Under the pieces are notes generated by a model that saw only the letters and a program-made list of their open reading frames with translations, was not told where the DNA came from and searched no databases. From Stichopus chloronotus (Eukaryota > Echinodermata > Holothuroidea > Aspidochirotida > Stichopodidae): a DNA stretch of 64,000 bases. The stretch covers positions 39,805,200 to 39,869,199 of the forward strand of contig CM037843.1 in the NCBI GenBank assembly GCA_021234535.1, written 5' to 3'. Shown here in pieces: positions 27,901 through 39,209 of this stretch. How positions within the stretch are numbered: the first letter of the stretch is position 1; each line of letters opens with the position of its first letter. Made by a program: the position numbers and the translations under genes.

Positions 27901-28990
27901 TGAACTTAATCTAGCATATGCCACCTTATGTATATGCACAAACGCCTTACTGAAGCTCACTGTGATTGCATTTTACTTTACATGGGTAGGTTATGATAAA
28001 GACACTGCTATGTGTCATTCCTGTTTGAGCCAAGACGACGTTACTATACCTGATTGGTGTGGCCAGATGGGGGTGGGAAAAAAGTATTTCAAGACAGGTT
28101 CCTATGATGTTTGGAAGCCTCCTTTAAGATGGATATGAAGAAAGTGTGGTAAAACACCAGAACTTGTTTTGTAGGATAATAAGTAAATCTACCTCAGCAA
28201 GAGAAGAGTTTCTATCTCCATTAGTACCAAATACGTGGGTAGACGTAACTCTTATTATGTTTATAATGCACCTAGCGCACTACCAGACCTGAAAATGAGA
28301 TATGAAAACTGTGATCATTCTAAATTTAATTCGACATATGACAGTTTCTCCAGTATACCTAGGATTTATCATGTACAATTACCATCATCCAGTGAAAACA
28401 CGAGGAACTGGCTAATACTCAATTATTTTGACGTCTGTCAATATAATTCGACGTTTGAAAATTGTTTCCTCCGTTTAACCAGAGTCATAAGCAAATGTTG
28501 AGTTTCAATTTCGGGACTTTCGCCTCGCACTGCAGGCAGTTTCCTAATAGGTCTTCTGTTTAGGAAAAGCGTGAAAGCGTTTTTAAGATAATTCAAAACA
28601 AAAGAAGAACTTCCAACACAGCATGTTCATGTTCAGTGTGAACAAAGCAAACCTCCGTGCTAACATGTAGTCAAATGATGCAATGTCAGTGAATTTCCTC
28701 ATATTTTGTGCAAAAACCAAACATTTTCTGAAACAAGTAACATCACTTAAGATGAGTGATTACACTCCTAATCGAGACTCAGAGAAAATGATTCGCTGTT
28801 TAGAGATGGTTAATTCAAACTCATGCCGCCCACGGTAACGGCGAAAATGTCGCTGTATTCATTTTTTCTTCCAAGAGAAAAACCTGAGATGAAAAAAAAA
28901 AACAGAACATGGCCGTACTTGAAAACCTTAGCATATTGCAGTTCGTAATATTTTGTCCTTTAAATATTAGCGTTCGGGATGCATTTATTT
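12930..28990. other. Long gene-poor stretch
   Basis: No exon is supported in this 16 kb. The longest frame (187 codons, 23638-24201 minus) has no recognisable domain or codon pattern and overlaps a poly-C tract at 24100-24110. Visible items are the hairpin at 14779-14937 and degenerate telomere-like words (TTAGGGTTAGG near 14850; AACCTAACCCCTAAC near 16873). The rest is unique-looking AT-rich sequence. Confidence 0.5.
14779..14937. repeat. Foldback element, about 45-base inverted arms
   Basis: The left arm (14779-14823) reads CATGGAACGCCAAAAGGACA then AAACGAATAGGTAGCGGGG. The right arm (14892-14937), in reverse complement, reads TATGGAACGCTAAAAGGGAT then AAACGGGTAGGTATTGGGG. The roughly 70-base loop contains TTAGGGTTAGG. 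It has no coding content and resembles a small MITE or foldback unit. Confidence 0.6.
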
Positions 28991-28998
28991 ACTAACAG

Positions 28999-29072
28999 CT
29001 GTCGATACGATGCGACAGAAATTTGAAAGGAATTTGCACCCAGATGAGTCCCATGAGGATTTGTTAACGCTG
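28999..29072 (+). CDS. Weak candidate exon, unidentified
   Basis: An AG acceptor (TTTATTTACTAACAG) is followed by 74 open bases and a GTAATG donor. The frame gives VDTMRQKFERNLHPDESHED then LLTL. The composition is protein-like, but the piece is short, no neighbouring exon fits it, and I recognise no family. Chance is a real possibility. Confidence 0.15.
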
Positions 29073-29627
29073 GTAATGTATACGGAGCTTAATGAAATTA
29101 TCACTTTCGTGGCATTGGTTTTCATACCTTCGCCTGAAATACGAACAGATTTAATCCAACCGTGTTATTTTATGGGCAACCAACCTGTTGCGTTATCGTA
29201 TTTACCGATGACAGCAATCATTGACGGTTTACTTTCGGAGGGGCATATTTAGTGATGCGTTTTCAATTTTCTGTGCAAATTCTTACATAGTGAGCAAAAA
29301 CATTCATCAAACAAATGAATTCAAACTTAACTAAATTATTATTTCAAAATGACAGTTTGAATTCAAATTCTCGGTCGTCTGTGTCACACTATTAAACAAA
29401 AGTTGCTTTTTTGCCTTGTGAGTAATGTCCTTCTTCAGTGTTTGTCGTTTTTTTTTAAGTCGTATATGTGGGATTTAATCAACATATACAGATGAAAGTT
29501 GATACATCACCAATTTTAACTGGTAGATATCGTCTCAAATAGACATATACACATTTAACTTTAAACTGGTTATGTCAATTTAAATTGGTACCTGCAGCCT
29601 TAATCTGGTCCCCGTCGATTTTCAAGT

Positions 29628-29630
<3 letters not shown>

Positions 29631-29709
<79 letters not shown>
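29631..29709. repeat. (TA)n microsatellite
   Basis: An uninterrupted TA dinucleotide run of nearly 80 bases. It abuts the 3' side (minus-strand sense) of a tRNA-derived sequence, so it may be the expanded tail of that element. Confidence 0.95.
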
Positions 29710-29719
<10 letters not shown>

Positions 29720-29736
29720 CCCAAGTAGAAAGAATC

Positions 29737-29845
29737 CTAAGGGAAAGAATATAAAGAGAGAAAAGTAAGCCAGTAGAGGGATTCGAACCCGACGCTCGTG
29801 TCGTTTACAGGGCGACCGCTCTATACTGTATCAATCGTTATCTTA
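29737..29845 (-). repeat. tRNA-derived SINE-like element or tRNA pseudogene
   Basis: The minus strand reads GATACAGTATAGAGCGGTCG, then CCCTGTAAACG, then CGTCGGGTTCGAATCCCTC. This is a D-arm/box A-like region, an anticodon-loop-like CTGTAAA and a perfect box B GGTTCGAATCC (plus-strand 29779-29789). The T-stem pairs only partly and the acceptor stem is not convincing, so this is not a functional tRNA gene. An unrelated tail (CTTACTTTTCTCTC...) and then the TA microsatellite follow, as expected for a tRNA-headed SINE. The alternative is an isolated tRNA pseudogene. Confidence 0.65.
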
Positions 29846-29849
29846 GGAA

Positions 29850-31890
29850 CACACACCAATCCATGTCAAATAATTCAAGTAGGTAGTAACAGAAGGTAGA
29901 TCGAAGTATGGATAAATTAGTCAAAATTTGCATAAATCGTTCAGTCATGAAATTGTTATCAGTCCCAAGTACTAGCTCAAGTCTTTATGACCAAGGTATC
30001 AAATTTATGTTGCATTTGAAATCCTACACCAAAATAGATGGATTTATCTATCATAGCCTGCACTATATGATGACGTAACCAGTCTTTTTTTCCAACACAT
30101 CGAGGACTCAGCTTATAAACGTTGCCTGCGGGATATGAAATTGATATGAGACGAACAGGGTACTTCATACTCTGTACGTGGAATAAAGATCGTGCACTTT
30201 TGTGTCAAAAGCTCTCCACTGAAATGTGATGACCTACTTGTAACATAGTAAACGTCTCCTGGAATATTGAACCAATCGAAATAATAGCCTCTCCAAAGAC
30301 TATGACCAATTCGAGAATTTGTAAGCCCCAAGAACATTGTGTTTATTTTCAGTTTCTATAGAAACCAAACAAAGTGTAAAGGATCCCTTGAAGATATGTA
30401 GGCTACGGTGCCCCGAACTGAGATATGGGATTATGAATATTGCATTCGAGATACATTAGCCGTACAAGAGGCTAAAATACATTTCTTTATCTTAAATCAC
30501 ACGTGACAAATTTACAGTTTCCAAGTGTGCTCACGTGAACACTACCTATGTCCACGTCACTCACGTGTCTCTAATCAGGGACTCTAAGCTATAATGCGTA
30601 TGCAAGGTACGGATGCCACAAAATAATACAGAATGAGGCCGGTTTCGTATGAATCTAGCATCTATTTTGGTGTGATCACAATCAGTGTGGTAACTTGTTA
30701 CACCAACTTCCCTGTTCTATTCCCTTTTTATTTACACGTTTCAAATGTATTGAGCGATATTTCCTTACTGTGAGATGTGGCAGCGGAGATTCTGTTGCCG
30801 GCAACGACAACCATTCACTCGATGTTTTCATGATTCATAAAAATATAGCTTAGGGTGATGCAATACAGCCTTTAAATGTAACGCAGTTAATTCCTTGTAC
30901 AAGCTGCGAAATACTGTTGAATTCCCAAAGATTCTTTGACAGACTTTCGGGTATTACAGAGAAGCATAACAGATATATAGCTTCTCGTATTTATCTTAAA
31001 TAAATTGACGTCGTAGCCTTTTCTTTTTGTTTACTTCTGATCGTATTTTCTTCGTGTGTATGTATTTTTGTCTGTGTCTGTCAGTGTAAGAGTAGAGTAC
31101 ACCCAAGCAGAGTCCGAGTCATTACCTTTCGAGTCCGAGTCCTTGGTGGCCGAGAGCTCGAGACACTCACTGCGCAAGTATTACACTTACTAGTGAAATA
31201 TGACAAGATTGCCAACAGGACCGTAGCCGGGGCAATATCTTTATGGTGGGGGGGGGTGTGAAGGTCAAGTAGCTGGATGTTTCTTCAAACTGCTTGGCGA
31301 CGCCACTGCGACAGTTTCGAATACTACGAATACATTATTGCCCCCCCCCCCCACTTTAAAGGGGAGTGGCTTCACGAAAAGGGCACTATCAGGCTCGACG
31401 GAAAGAGCAATGACTATCTAAGCTGAGCGTCACCATTGCTTGGCATGGAGAAAAGAAGAAAGTTTTGGCTTTCAACCCCCACCACACCCCACCTAGCCCC
31501 CCCCCCTTCAATGGCAGGAAAGGGTACTCCAGGGTGTAGCCTGCTTGAGCTGCATGTACCCAGCCATCATGTCTGAATATCCTCAATTCATGTGAAGAAA
31601 AATCAATGTATGAAAAGTGGTAACACACATCAGGTGGGGTGATTCAAAAATAGTAATGAATGCGCATCCTTGCGCTCACCGCGCGGGCAGGCCGAAGCAC
31701 CGGAATTAATTGGTGCTGAGGGTAACAGAAAAGACACATAATTCTATGGAAAATGGTGATAATTTGGATTGCTCTAATTTATAACCTTTAAGGTATCTTA
31801 ATTTCCAGAAAAGTTAATTCAACAGTTTTTACTTTCTAACTATGTCGTTTTGTTTATCTTCCTGGAAAATCTTTTTGAGGGTTGTACAGG
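29850..31890. other. No gene seen
   Basis: Unique-looking sequence. A 40-base stretch (about 30838-30885, AATATAGCTTAGGGTGATG...CCTTTAA) recurs at about 44660-44700 as a short dispersed repeat. A GAGTCCGAGT motif is duplicated near 31110-31140. Poly-G and poly-C runs occur at 31248-31258, 31343-31352 and 31498-31507. Confidence 0.5.
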
Positions 31891-31939
31891 GGCCCGGAGG
31901 TGTAGTCACCCCTTTTGGGGGAAATTTCCCACTTACGAG

Positions 31940-32220
31940 GAAACCTTAGATGTGATCAGGTACAATAGTTGCCGTCTTTGCAAGCCATAAAGTATTCTAA
32001 ACGGAGATATGAAAAATTCCAACTGGTATTTCAGATTTTCGGATTATCGTCGCTCCTCACTTAACTATGAGAAGTTCAAATGGTATTTCAGATTTATTGA
32101 GAGATTTTTCAATTATCATGTAACCATAGACACAATGTGGTGCAATATTTGGCATCTTTTCATGTCGTTAAATTATCTGGATTGAGATATAAAAAATTTA
32201 TCTGGTATTTCAGATTTCCC
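31940..32220. repeat. Diverged tandem duplication, period about 178 bases
   Basis: The segment ending GAGATATGAAAAATTCCAAC then TGGTATTTCAGATTT (about 31945-32040) is repeated, with divergence, ending GAGATATAAAAAATTTATCT then GGTATTTCAGATTT (about 32125-32218). A partial third occurrence of AAATGGTATTTCAGATTT lies between them. Nothing coding is seen. It sits about 0.5 kb upstream of the peptide-hormone exon. Confidence 0.55.
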
Positions 32221-32758
32221 TCTGACAATTCTTGGGGGAGTCTTGAGTCACTCCCACAACCCCAAACCCCCATTTTACAAAGGCTCTGATTGTCAATAAA
32301 ACTACCCTTGATTATATGGCTTAACTTATGTTTCGAATGTTAACGAATGTAGTTGTGGTTCTACATATGAAAAACAAATTGTCGAAAGTAAGAAAAAAAA
32401 AACTTTAACAAATATTTTAACGTCGAAAATTTCTATATCAGAATCAGAAAGTGGATGATTGAGTTGCATTGTTGTACTATCACACTGCTTCGGCGTGTGT
32501 TGCAAATGTACCTGAACATGCACAAGTGAGATATTTTTAGCGGCTTCTTTTTTCTTTTTCTTTGGGGGGGGGGGATGTGGAGGTCTTCCTGTCTCACCGT
32601 TTGCCTGCTTGTCGGAGTGAGTCTATCAGAACCTTGATTGTTTCCCCTGCATTACAATTTGATCGAACTATCGAAATCTTACAATAGTTTTGTTGGAACG
32701 TTTTCAAGTTTATTTAGAATCATTTCATTTTGTTGTTTTATTCTCTGTCTTTAATCAG

Positions 32759-33118
32759 AGGACCTTGGTAATTTCATGTGTGGGGCTGATGCTCCTGAGT
32801 ACCATCGCTGCAGAGATGCAATACGATAAAGAGGAACTCATGAACTTTATAAGCAATCTACTGAACACGGACGGGGAAGATGGGGGACCGGTGGCGGTAG
32901 ACGAGAATACAGAAGTAGGAGATGACACCAAGTTACTTTATCCAATGGCTAAGAGAGGCAGCAAAATGACCCAAGAAATATGCAGACGGGAATGTTCCTC
33001 ATGTTCAAAAGTGATGAACATCTTATTCATGTCCTGCTGGAGAGATTGCCAACTAAGTAACGCCGGAAGATCAAATCTGATGGCTTGGTCGACGTGTCGC
33101 CGGTTTTTGATTGGTTGA
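32759..33118 (+). CDS. Eclosion-hormone-type neuropeptide precursor, last coding exon
   Basis: A pyrimidine-rich AG acceptor (TTTATTCTCTGTCTTTAATCAG) opens a 119-codon exon ending in TGA. Residues 4-18 (VISCVGLMLLSTIAA) are the hydrophobic part of a signal peptide whose start must lie in an upstream exon I could not find; cleavage is likely after AA at 17-18. An acidic spacer (19-64) leads to a KR dibasic site at 65-66 (bases 32951-32956). The 53-residue peptide after it has six cysteines at 75, 79, 82, 93, 97 and 113, spaced C-x3-C-x2-C-x10-C-x3-C-x15-C. It starts with QEIC before the first cysteine. Insect eclosion hormones have the same C-x3-C-x2-C...C-x3-C...C framework and a similar EIC start, but usually no propeptide. 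EH-type precursors are also known from echinoderms. The product would be a secreted, three-disulphide neurohormone. The call rests on cysteine spacing; another cystine-framework peptide is the alternative. Confidence 0.75.
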   Translation, partial: RTLVISCVGLMLLSTIAAEMQYDKEELMNFISNLLNTDGEDGGPVAVDENTEVGDDTKLLYPMAKRGSKMTQEICRRECSSCSKVMNILFMSCWRDCQLSNAGRSNLMAWSTCRRFLIG

Positions 33119-33488
33119 TTTCACTTCTGACGTAGGCTCCCCAGTATGCTAAGGTATTGTTTTGATTTGACAGTTTTCAGACCACCAGTTCAGGGTACCT
33201 CCAAGAAAAACAAAAATGCATATGTAGCAGAGATAGTGATGTTGCCCATTTCTGGATCATCTTAAGCTTGAAGTGAGTCAGACGGGCAATGAGAGGGTTG
33301 ATGGGGGGGGGGGGGCAGGGGGAACGCTGTAGCTAAAGTAAAAAAAAAAATGAAGGTGAGGTTCCGAAGAGAATATTTTTGGGGTGTTACCATTTTTCGC
33401 TGTTAATTACGATTTACGTTTAGCTGTAAATATGACGTGCATATTTTTTCTCGTGCTCTACATGAAATAATGTCAAATGTCCAACGAA

Positions 33489-33494
33489 AATAAA
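33489..33494 (+). other. Possible poly(A) signal of the EH-type gene
   Basis: AATAAA lies about 370 bases after the TGA stop at 33118. It is the clearest canonical hexamer I noticed on this side of the gene. A run of G (33303-33313) and one of A (33342-33351) lie between stop and signal. Confidence 0.35.
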
Positions 33495-33499
33495 ATTTG

Positions 33500-36400
33500 C
33501 AGAAAATATGCCTTGATTTTGTGACAACGTTTTACCTCGAATGAGATCCCATCTGGATGAATATGTGTAGGGTGCATGGTATCAGCTGCACCTTTTCAAT
33601 GACCTGAGAAACATTGCATCTTTGGGTATAAACGTATTCCAACATTGGTACTTCCTATCCGTTTAAATACTATCTAAGGGGAAAATCGAGAACCAACTGA
33701 GTTGTATTATGCAATTTCTTCGATTCTTGGATAAATTCTTACTTGTATACATGTTTTGCAATTTGTCGGTTGATAATCAAGTTTTGGTTTCCTCAAATGA
33801 AAATAGAAAAAGTTTTTTTTTTTTTGTGCTAGATGCAGTATGTTTAACAACAGATCACGTTGGAGTATTGAATTTTTTTTCAGATTTAGATATTTATTCT
33901 GGCTAATCAATATTTATGAACTGCATTTGATAAATCTCTATCTAAAGGCAAAAGACAAGACAACGAAATGCGTACATATCCATATTTAATATTCCACCGG
34001 TTTGAAAGGAAATTGCATAGGCCTTTAAACAAAACAAAACAAAAATTAAGGGCTGATTTTGAAGATACTAAAAACAACACGTTGATGGCTTTGATCTAAA
34101 CCAAATATATGAAAAAAATGAAAATGAAGTTTCCGTATGGTTAGAAGTTTTTTATTCTAGGCATTAAGTATATTTGACGCTACCAAGACCATTCATTCCT
34201 CTTACATTATCTTTTCATCAAATCTTTTAGATATCTTAACATTGTGGTGGCAAGTAGATAAAAGGACGACAACATTGCAACATTAGATGACAAACTCCAG
34301 AAGGAGATCGAATTATCTCAAAGTTTATAGTCGGAGGGTGGTGGGGGGGGGGGGGTGAGCAGGTTGCACATCTCCCAGTATGTACTGTTTGATCTTTGCG
34401 TTGACTCTTAGCAATTTTTTTTATTTTTCCATAATATGTAAGGTAGTCTTGCAATGAATATGCAACCAAAGCCGTGTTATGCATCAAAGCACTCGCTGCA
34501 GGTGGGGTACTCGAAAACATTAAATGACCTGTCCATGAGTAAGTAAATTAGCAAAGACAGTAATAATAATAATAGGTAGTCAGCATGCCCTAACCTTTAT
34601 TAATAAGTTTAAATTCTAACAACGTCAGCATAATGGAAAACGCAATCAACCTCTTCTTGTAACACAAAAGTTGAAACCCTTTGCAACATCTTTTGGAAAA
34701 GGGACTTATCTTCCTTAGAGACCATTACTTCTGTACTAGGGTTTCTTTTCTTCTCCTTCCTGTTATTTTTTTTTTCATCACGTATATAATATTCCACGAA
34801 TGCTATAGAAAGACATGTAATATTTAAATGTGCTATTTATAATGTTACATACATTACATGATGCCAAATTTAATTATCACTATTAATGATATGTATATGA
34901 ATAGTTTCGTTTAACGAAATGGACATTTTCACGTTTCAGTTTTAACGTGTTCTGTTCAGTTTTAACGTGTTCTGGGGTTCAAGGTTTTTTCTTACATAAC
35001 CATCAAACTTACCTTGCAAGAGAGACATCACATCATTTTGAGGGGAACTCAGTCAAAACTAAACAAGGCGAAACACGATAGCAAAAGTCATCCCCTTTCA
35101 TCCCCGCTGTATTGACACTCCACCAAAGAGATTATTTCCGTCTGCGTCGTCACGGCAACTTTAAAATGTGACGTCACTTCGTCTTTCTTCGCCCCTATTT
35201 ATTACGTCTGTGTTCAGTTTCTCTGTTCAGTTCGTTGAAATGTGGCCTCCACTTTCAATTCCTCAAAAGAGAAACTTTGTGTTTTTTCCATGTGATTTAA
35301 ACTTTTACCCCTCTTTCTACTCGCCCCAGATGTAATTTTAACCACTGCACCGCCTTCCCCATTAGTTTATGGCGTGAACTGCTTATCCACAAGTTTTCTA
35401 TTGTTCAACATGTTCAACACTATCCAAGTTTCGCAACGAAGTTGAGGCGAGACTGCTACACGTGTCTTCCCTGAGGGGAGAGTTTTTCCCACCTCTCGTT
35501 TTAAAGAAATCATTAAAAATGCTATCATCCTTGTTGTATTCACCCCCCTCTTGTCGTGTCACATTAGTCAAATTTTTATTGTCATATGCACTGCCTAAAC
35601 GGCGCTTTAAAATCAGTGACGTCATGTTTTCTCATAATAGATTCCCGCTTATAAGCTCGTTTTGAATCACAATATTCGAGAATCCTGCACGTCACTGGGA
35701 TTTGATCAATTGAAGAAAAATGATTTCATGTCATGACACTGCATAAAACACTCCTAAATTAGTTAATGTTTCGCTTCAAGTAATATTAATATTAAAAATT
35801 CACAAATGCTCAAAGATTTTGTTGCTGACTATATTTTAATGTTTTTCCTCCTTCTACTTATTATCGTATTATTATTTCATTATATTTAATTTATCACATA
35901 ACGCGATTACTCTTTTGTTCGATTTGCAATGATTCCTCTTAAATTATTGATATTTAAAGTAAGCTTCTTTGATTACCTGACTGAGTGTAGGCTACGTCAG
36001 GTATACATTACGATGCATCTTCTATGATTCTGAAGGGCATCAGGTACCTACCTTATATAAGGTTGTACAAGAGTTTGAGTTTAAAGACGGTTTACAAAAG
36101 ACATCTGTGTCGTTAACTGCAGTGTGTCACTTTTGACCATTTGCCCTGGGTTTTGCAAGCTCTTGAAACAACACTGTTCACAGAAGAGTCCTTTTAAGTG
36201 TACCATAATCACAGTGCGTCATATACTTCAGCATTATACAAAGTCTCCAAAAAACGACACATCATTTGTAATCTCCATGGTAACTTCTGAAAAATTAACC
36301 TTGAATCGTTACCCTATGTAATATTAATGAGAGAAGAAACTAAAGAGACTAATACAAAACTATACACTTTCATGAGTGAAGTGTATGGTACTTGAAGACA

Positions 36401-39200
36401 AATTTGATTTCACAATACATGCAATCATTTTGAACCAAAATATATATGACTGGAGCCATCACGAAAACATATCCAAAAACATCTCATTTCTGACATTTTG
36501 TTTTAATATGTCTCGTCACACTCAAATCTAAATAGGAGGTGGGGGCGGGGGTATGAGGAGAGGATGCAGAGAGTAGAGGGATGCTGGGAGGGGTGGTTTG
36601 GAAATGTTTTTAACTTGTTGTTGTGTGCTGTTTTATGTAAAGCTTCAATATGAAAATGGAGTATTTTTGTAAGTTTTCCTTTCATAGTTGATGATTTTGA
36701 TTGTATCAGACTCTTGTTTTGTCATTCAATGCTGCCTGAGAATTTAAAGACGAAAAAACAGAAACAAAAAAAAATCAAATAAAGCAACTTTATGTCATAT
36801 TGCAAATTTCTTTTTGTTCTTTTATTATTGTTTTTTCTGGCAGAACTTTTTTTTTTCAAAATAAAACGTGACTTATTCATCTTGGAACCAAAATGTCATT
36901 ATCGCTCTGTACAAACAAAGATCTATGGATGCTCGTTATGAAAGAATGATAGTGACAGAACGATAATGCAAATAATGTTTCATTAATGAGCGAAGAGAGT
37001 TTTCTTCAGTTGTAGCCGGATGATGCCGTGAAACCTAACTACAATTTAAACGTGCAATTAAGCAGCCTGCGGTCGGTTCGTTGATCTTAACATCAGAGAG
37101 ACAATGTGTGAGACATCTTTGCATATTTTTATCGCGGTAGTCGGCTACTGTTAAGGCAGAATCCTTTGAAGGATAAGAGAGATCGGACAACATTTGTCAT
37201 ATGAACGTGTGAAGATGTTAATGTAACCCAGGTCATTCCTCCATTCCCATACAAAAGTAATGTCTAATAGTTTTTTATCCCAATGATGTTTATGATTTCA
37301 CGTAAGATTACAAAATGTGTGGTGGGATTCTCCCTTCACTCATGCAGCGAAAAGTGTTTGGCCTATTAGGCGATATTAACGCTGCTCTCTTTCATGTTTC
37401 CACGTCGGATGCCCTCCTAGGGAATTGCCATGTACATCTATATAGAAAGAATATTGTAAAGCTTCCCCAGTCAGTCACAAGAACTACGCCCGCAGTGTCC
37501 GGCACCGAATCCCTCCTGCAATGTCGCCCTTTGTAATATCTCACTGCAACTGAAGCAGTTAGCCCTCCAACAATGTCTGAACAAACATCATTATAAATCA
37601 TTCATCCATAGAGTAGGAGAGGCTTGGCAGAGTATCTCTGAAAAGTGTCGAAGTTTCGCTCAGTTTGTGGAAATACCGATCACCGAGCTATATATGAACA
37701 CATTAGAAACGTAATTATGGACGAAAGAAATGGTGAAAAATAAAGACAACTGAACGTCAAATTACTAGTTTGAATATACATATTATAATGATTTATTTGG
37801 AAACAGATTTATTTTAATGCTGATTGACAGCTGCGATAGATACATAACATCATACTTTTGTACTGTACTTTTTTTCATTTGATGTCGTTGAGCAAGTTCT
37901 AGTATAATCCTAAAACTGTCGTCAGAAACCTGTGCTCTCTTTTACATTTACTTTCGGGACATGCGTAGGAGTGATGCATCTGTAATGAAAATGTAATAAC
38001 ACTAAACATCAGTGAATACATAAGAAGTGCAGACAACCGTAGCTGTGGGCTTTGCTGTTTTTCAATACAACCAAACTTTTACCATCACAGCAAAGCGCGT
38101 CCAAGAGGATCTGCAGTAATATACATAAAAGTGATGATGATAGGCTACGGCACATAGTATCACTAAGAAATGGTTTTAAATACCGTAAGAAGATTCGTTC
38201 CTATCAAAACATGGGAATTTCCTGTAAAGGAAATAAACTTTCAGGTAAAAATCATTTGATATTTTAAACCATCCTATCTATGGTGATCTTTCAATACACA
38301 ATTTGAATCGCTGCATCCCTAACAGAAACACTCAAAAGTCACTGTCCTGTAGCGCATTGAAGTCAACTGGGTATTTGAGATGGCGCTATGCCCAAACAAA
38401 GAAAATAGAATAGCCAGAAAGCAAATGGCACACTACTACAAATCCTTTTAAAGCACAATGAACGATAATGACATTACCCTGTCAATGGACTTATTGCTCA
38501 CATTTAAAAAAGGCTTAAGCTATCCCTCAATTTATTTTCAGTTTGTAAAATGCACTTTGCTGTTTGAGAGTTTTGCAATTTTGTTGTTCGATGAGTTGAT
38601 CTGCGATATGCGCTTAGACAAAATGTTGAACTTGTAATTCACACTAAAGTTCTGTTTTTCTTTCCCTTTAGAGTAATTCTAAGGGTAATAACCTGATCAG
38701 CTAATAAGCTGATAAGCTTTTAAGCCTCTCATAAGTTCCTAACCCTGATATATTTCTTACTGAGAAACACTTTATAAATGCTAAGTGGCTTCAGATAGTT
38801 TTATTTCCAACATGAATAAGAATAAGAACCCACACTAACTTAGATCAATGCCCGCATGCCTAAACTTGAAGCACTCCATTGTGTAAAGATTGATTGAACG
38901 GGATTACGCAGCAGTAGGAAATGTGGCCTTACCTTAATTAGCTGGGACCACTATCAGAGAGCCACGTCCAATCACCCTCACAACTGAGCCCCACTGTCTT
39001 CGACAAGGTGAGCTTGATCTGAGTATAGGCCTACTGTTTCATTGATTGTTAGCATTTAGCGCACTCCCTCTGCAATCACTTCAGCCGACCCCCCCCCCCT
39101 CCCTCAAAAAAGAAAGAAAAGAAACAGAAACAGAATGCACGGCATTCATTGTGATGTCGATAATGCGGTTATGAACATTATTGTCTGAATCACATCATAC
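33500..39200. other. No gene seen
   Basis: AT-rich sequence with a poly-G run (34343-34356), a direct duplication of TTCAGTTTTAACGTGTTCTG at about 34936-34975, and many A/T homopolymers. No exon with matching splice sites was identified. A poly-C run lies at 39090-39099. Confidence 0.5.
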
Positions 39201-39209
39201 CATGAGGAT

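Noticed and set aside
29766..29840. Functional tRNA gene
   Set aside because: Acceptor stem and T stem do not pair properly; only box B and the D-arm-like part are intact.
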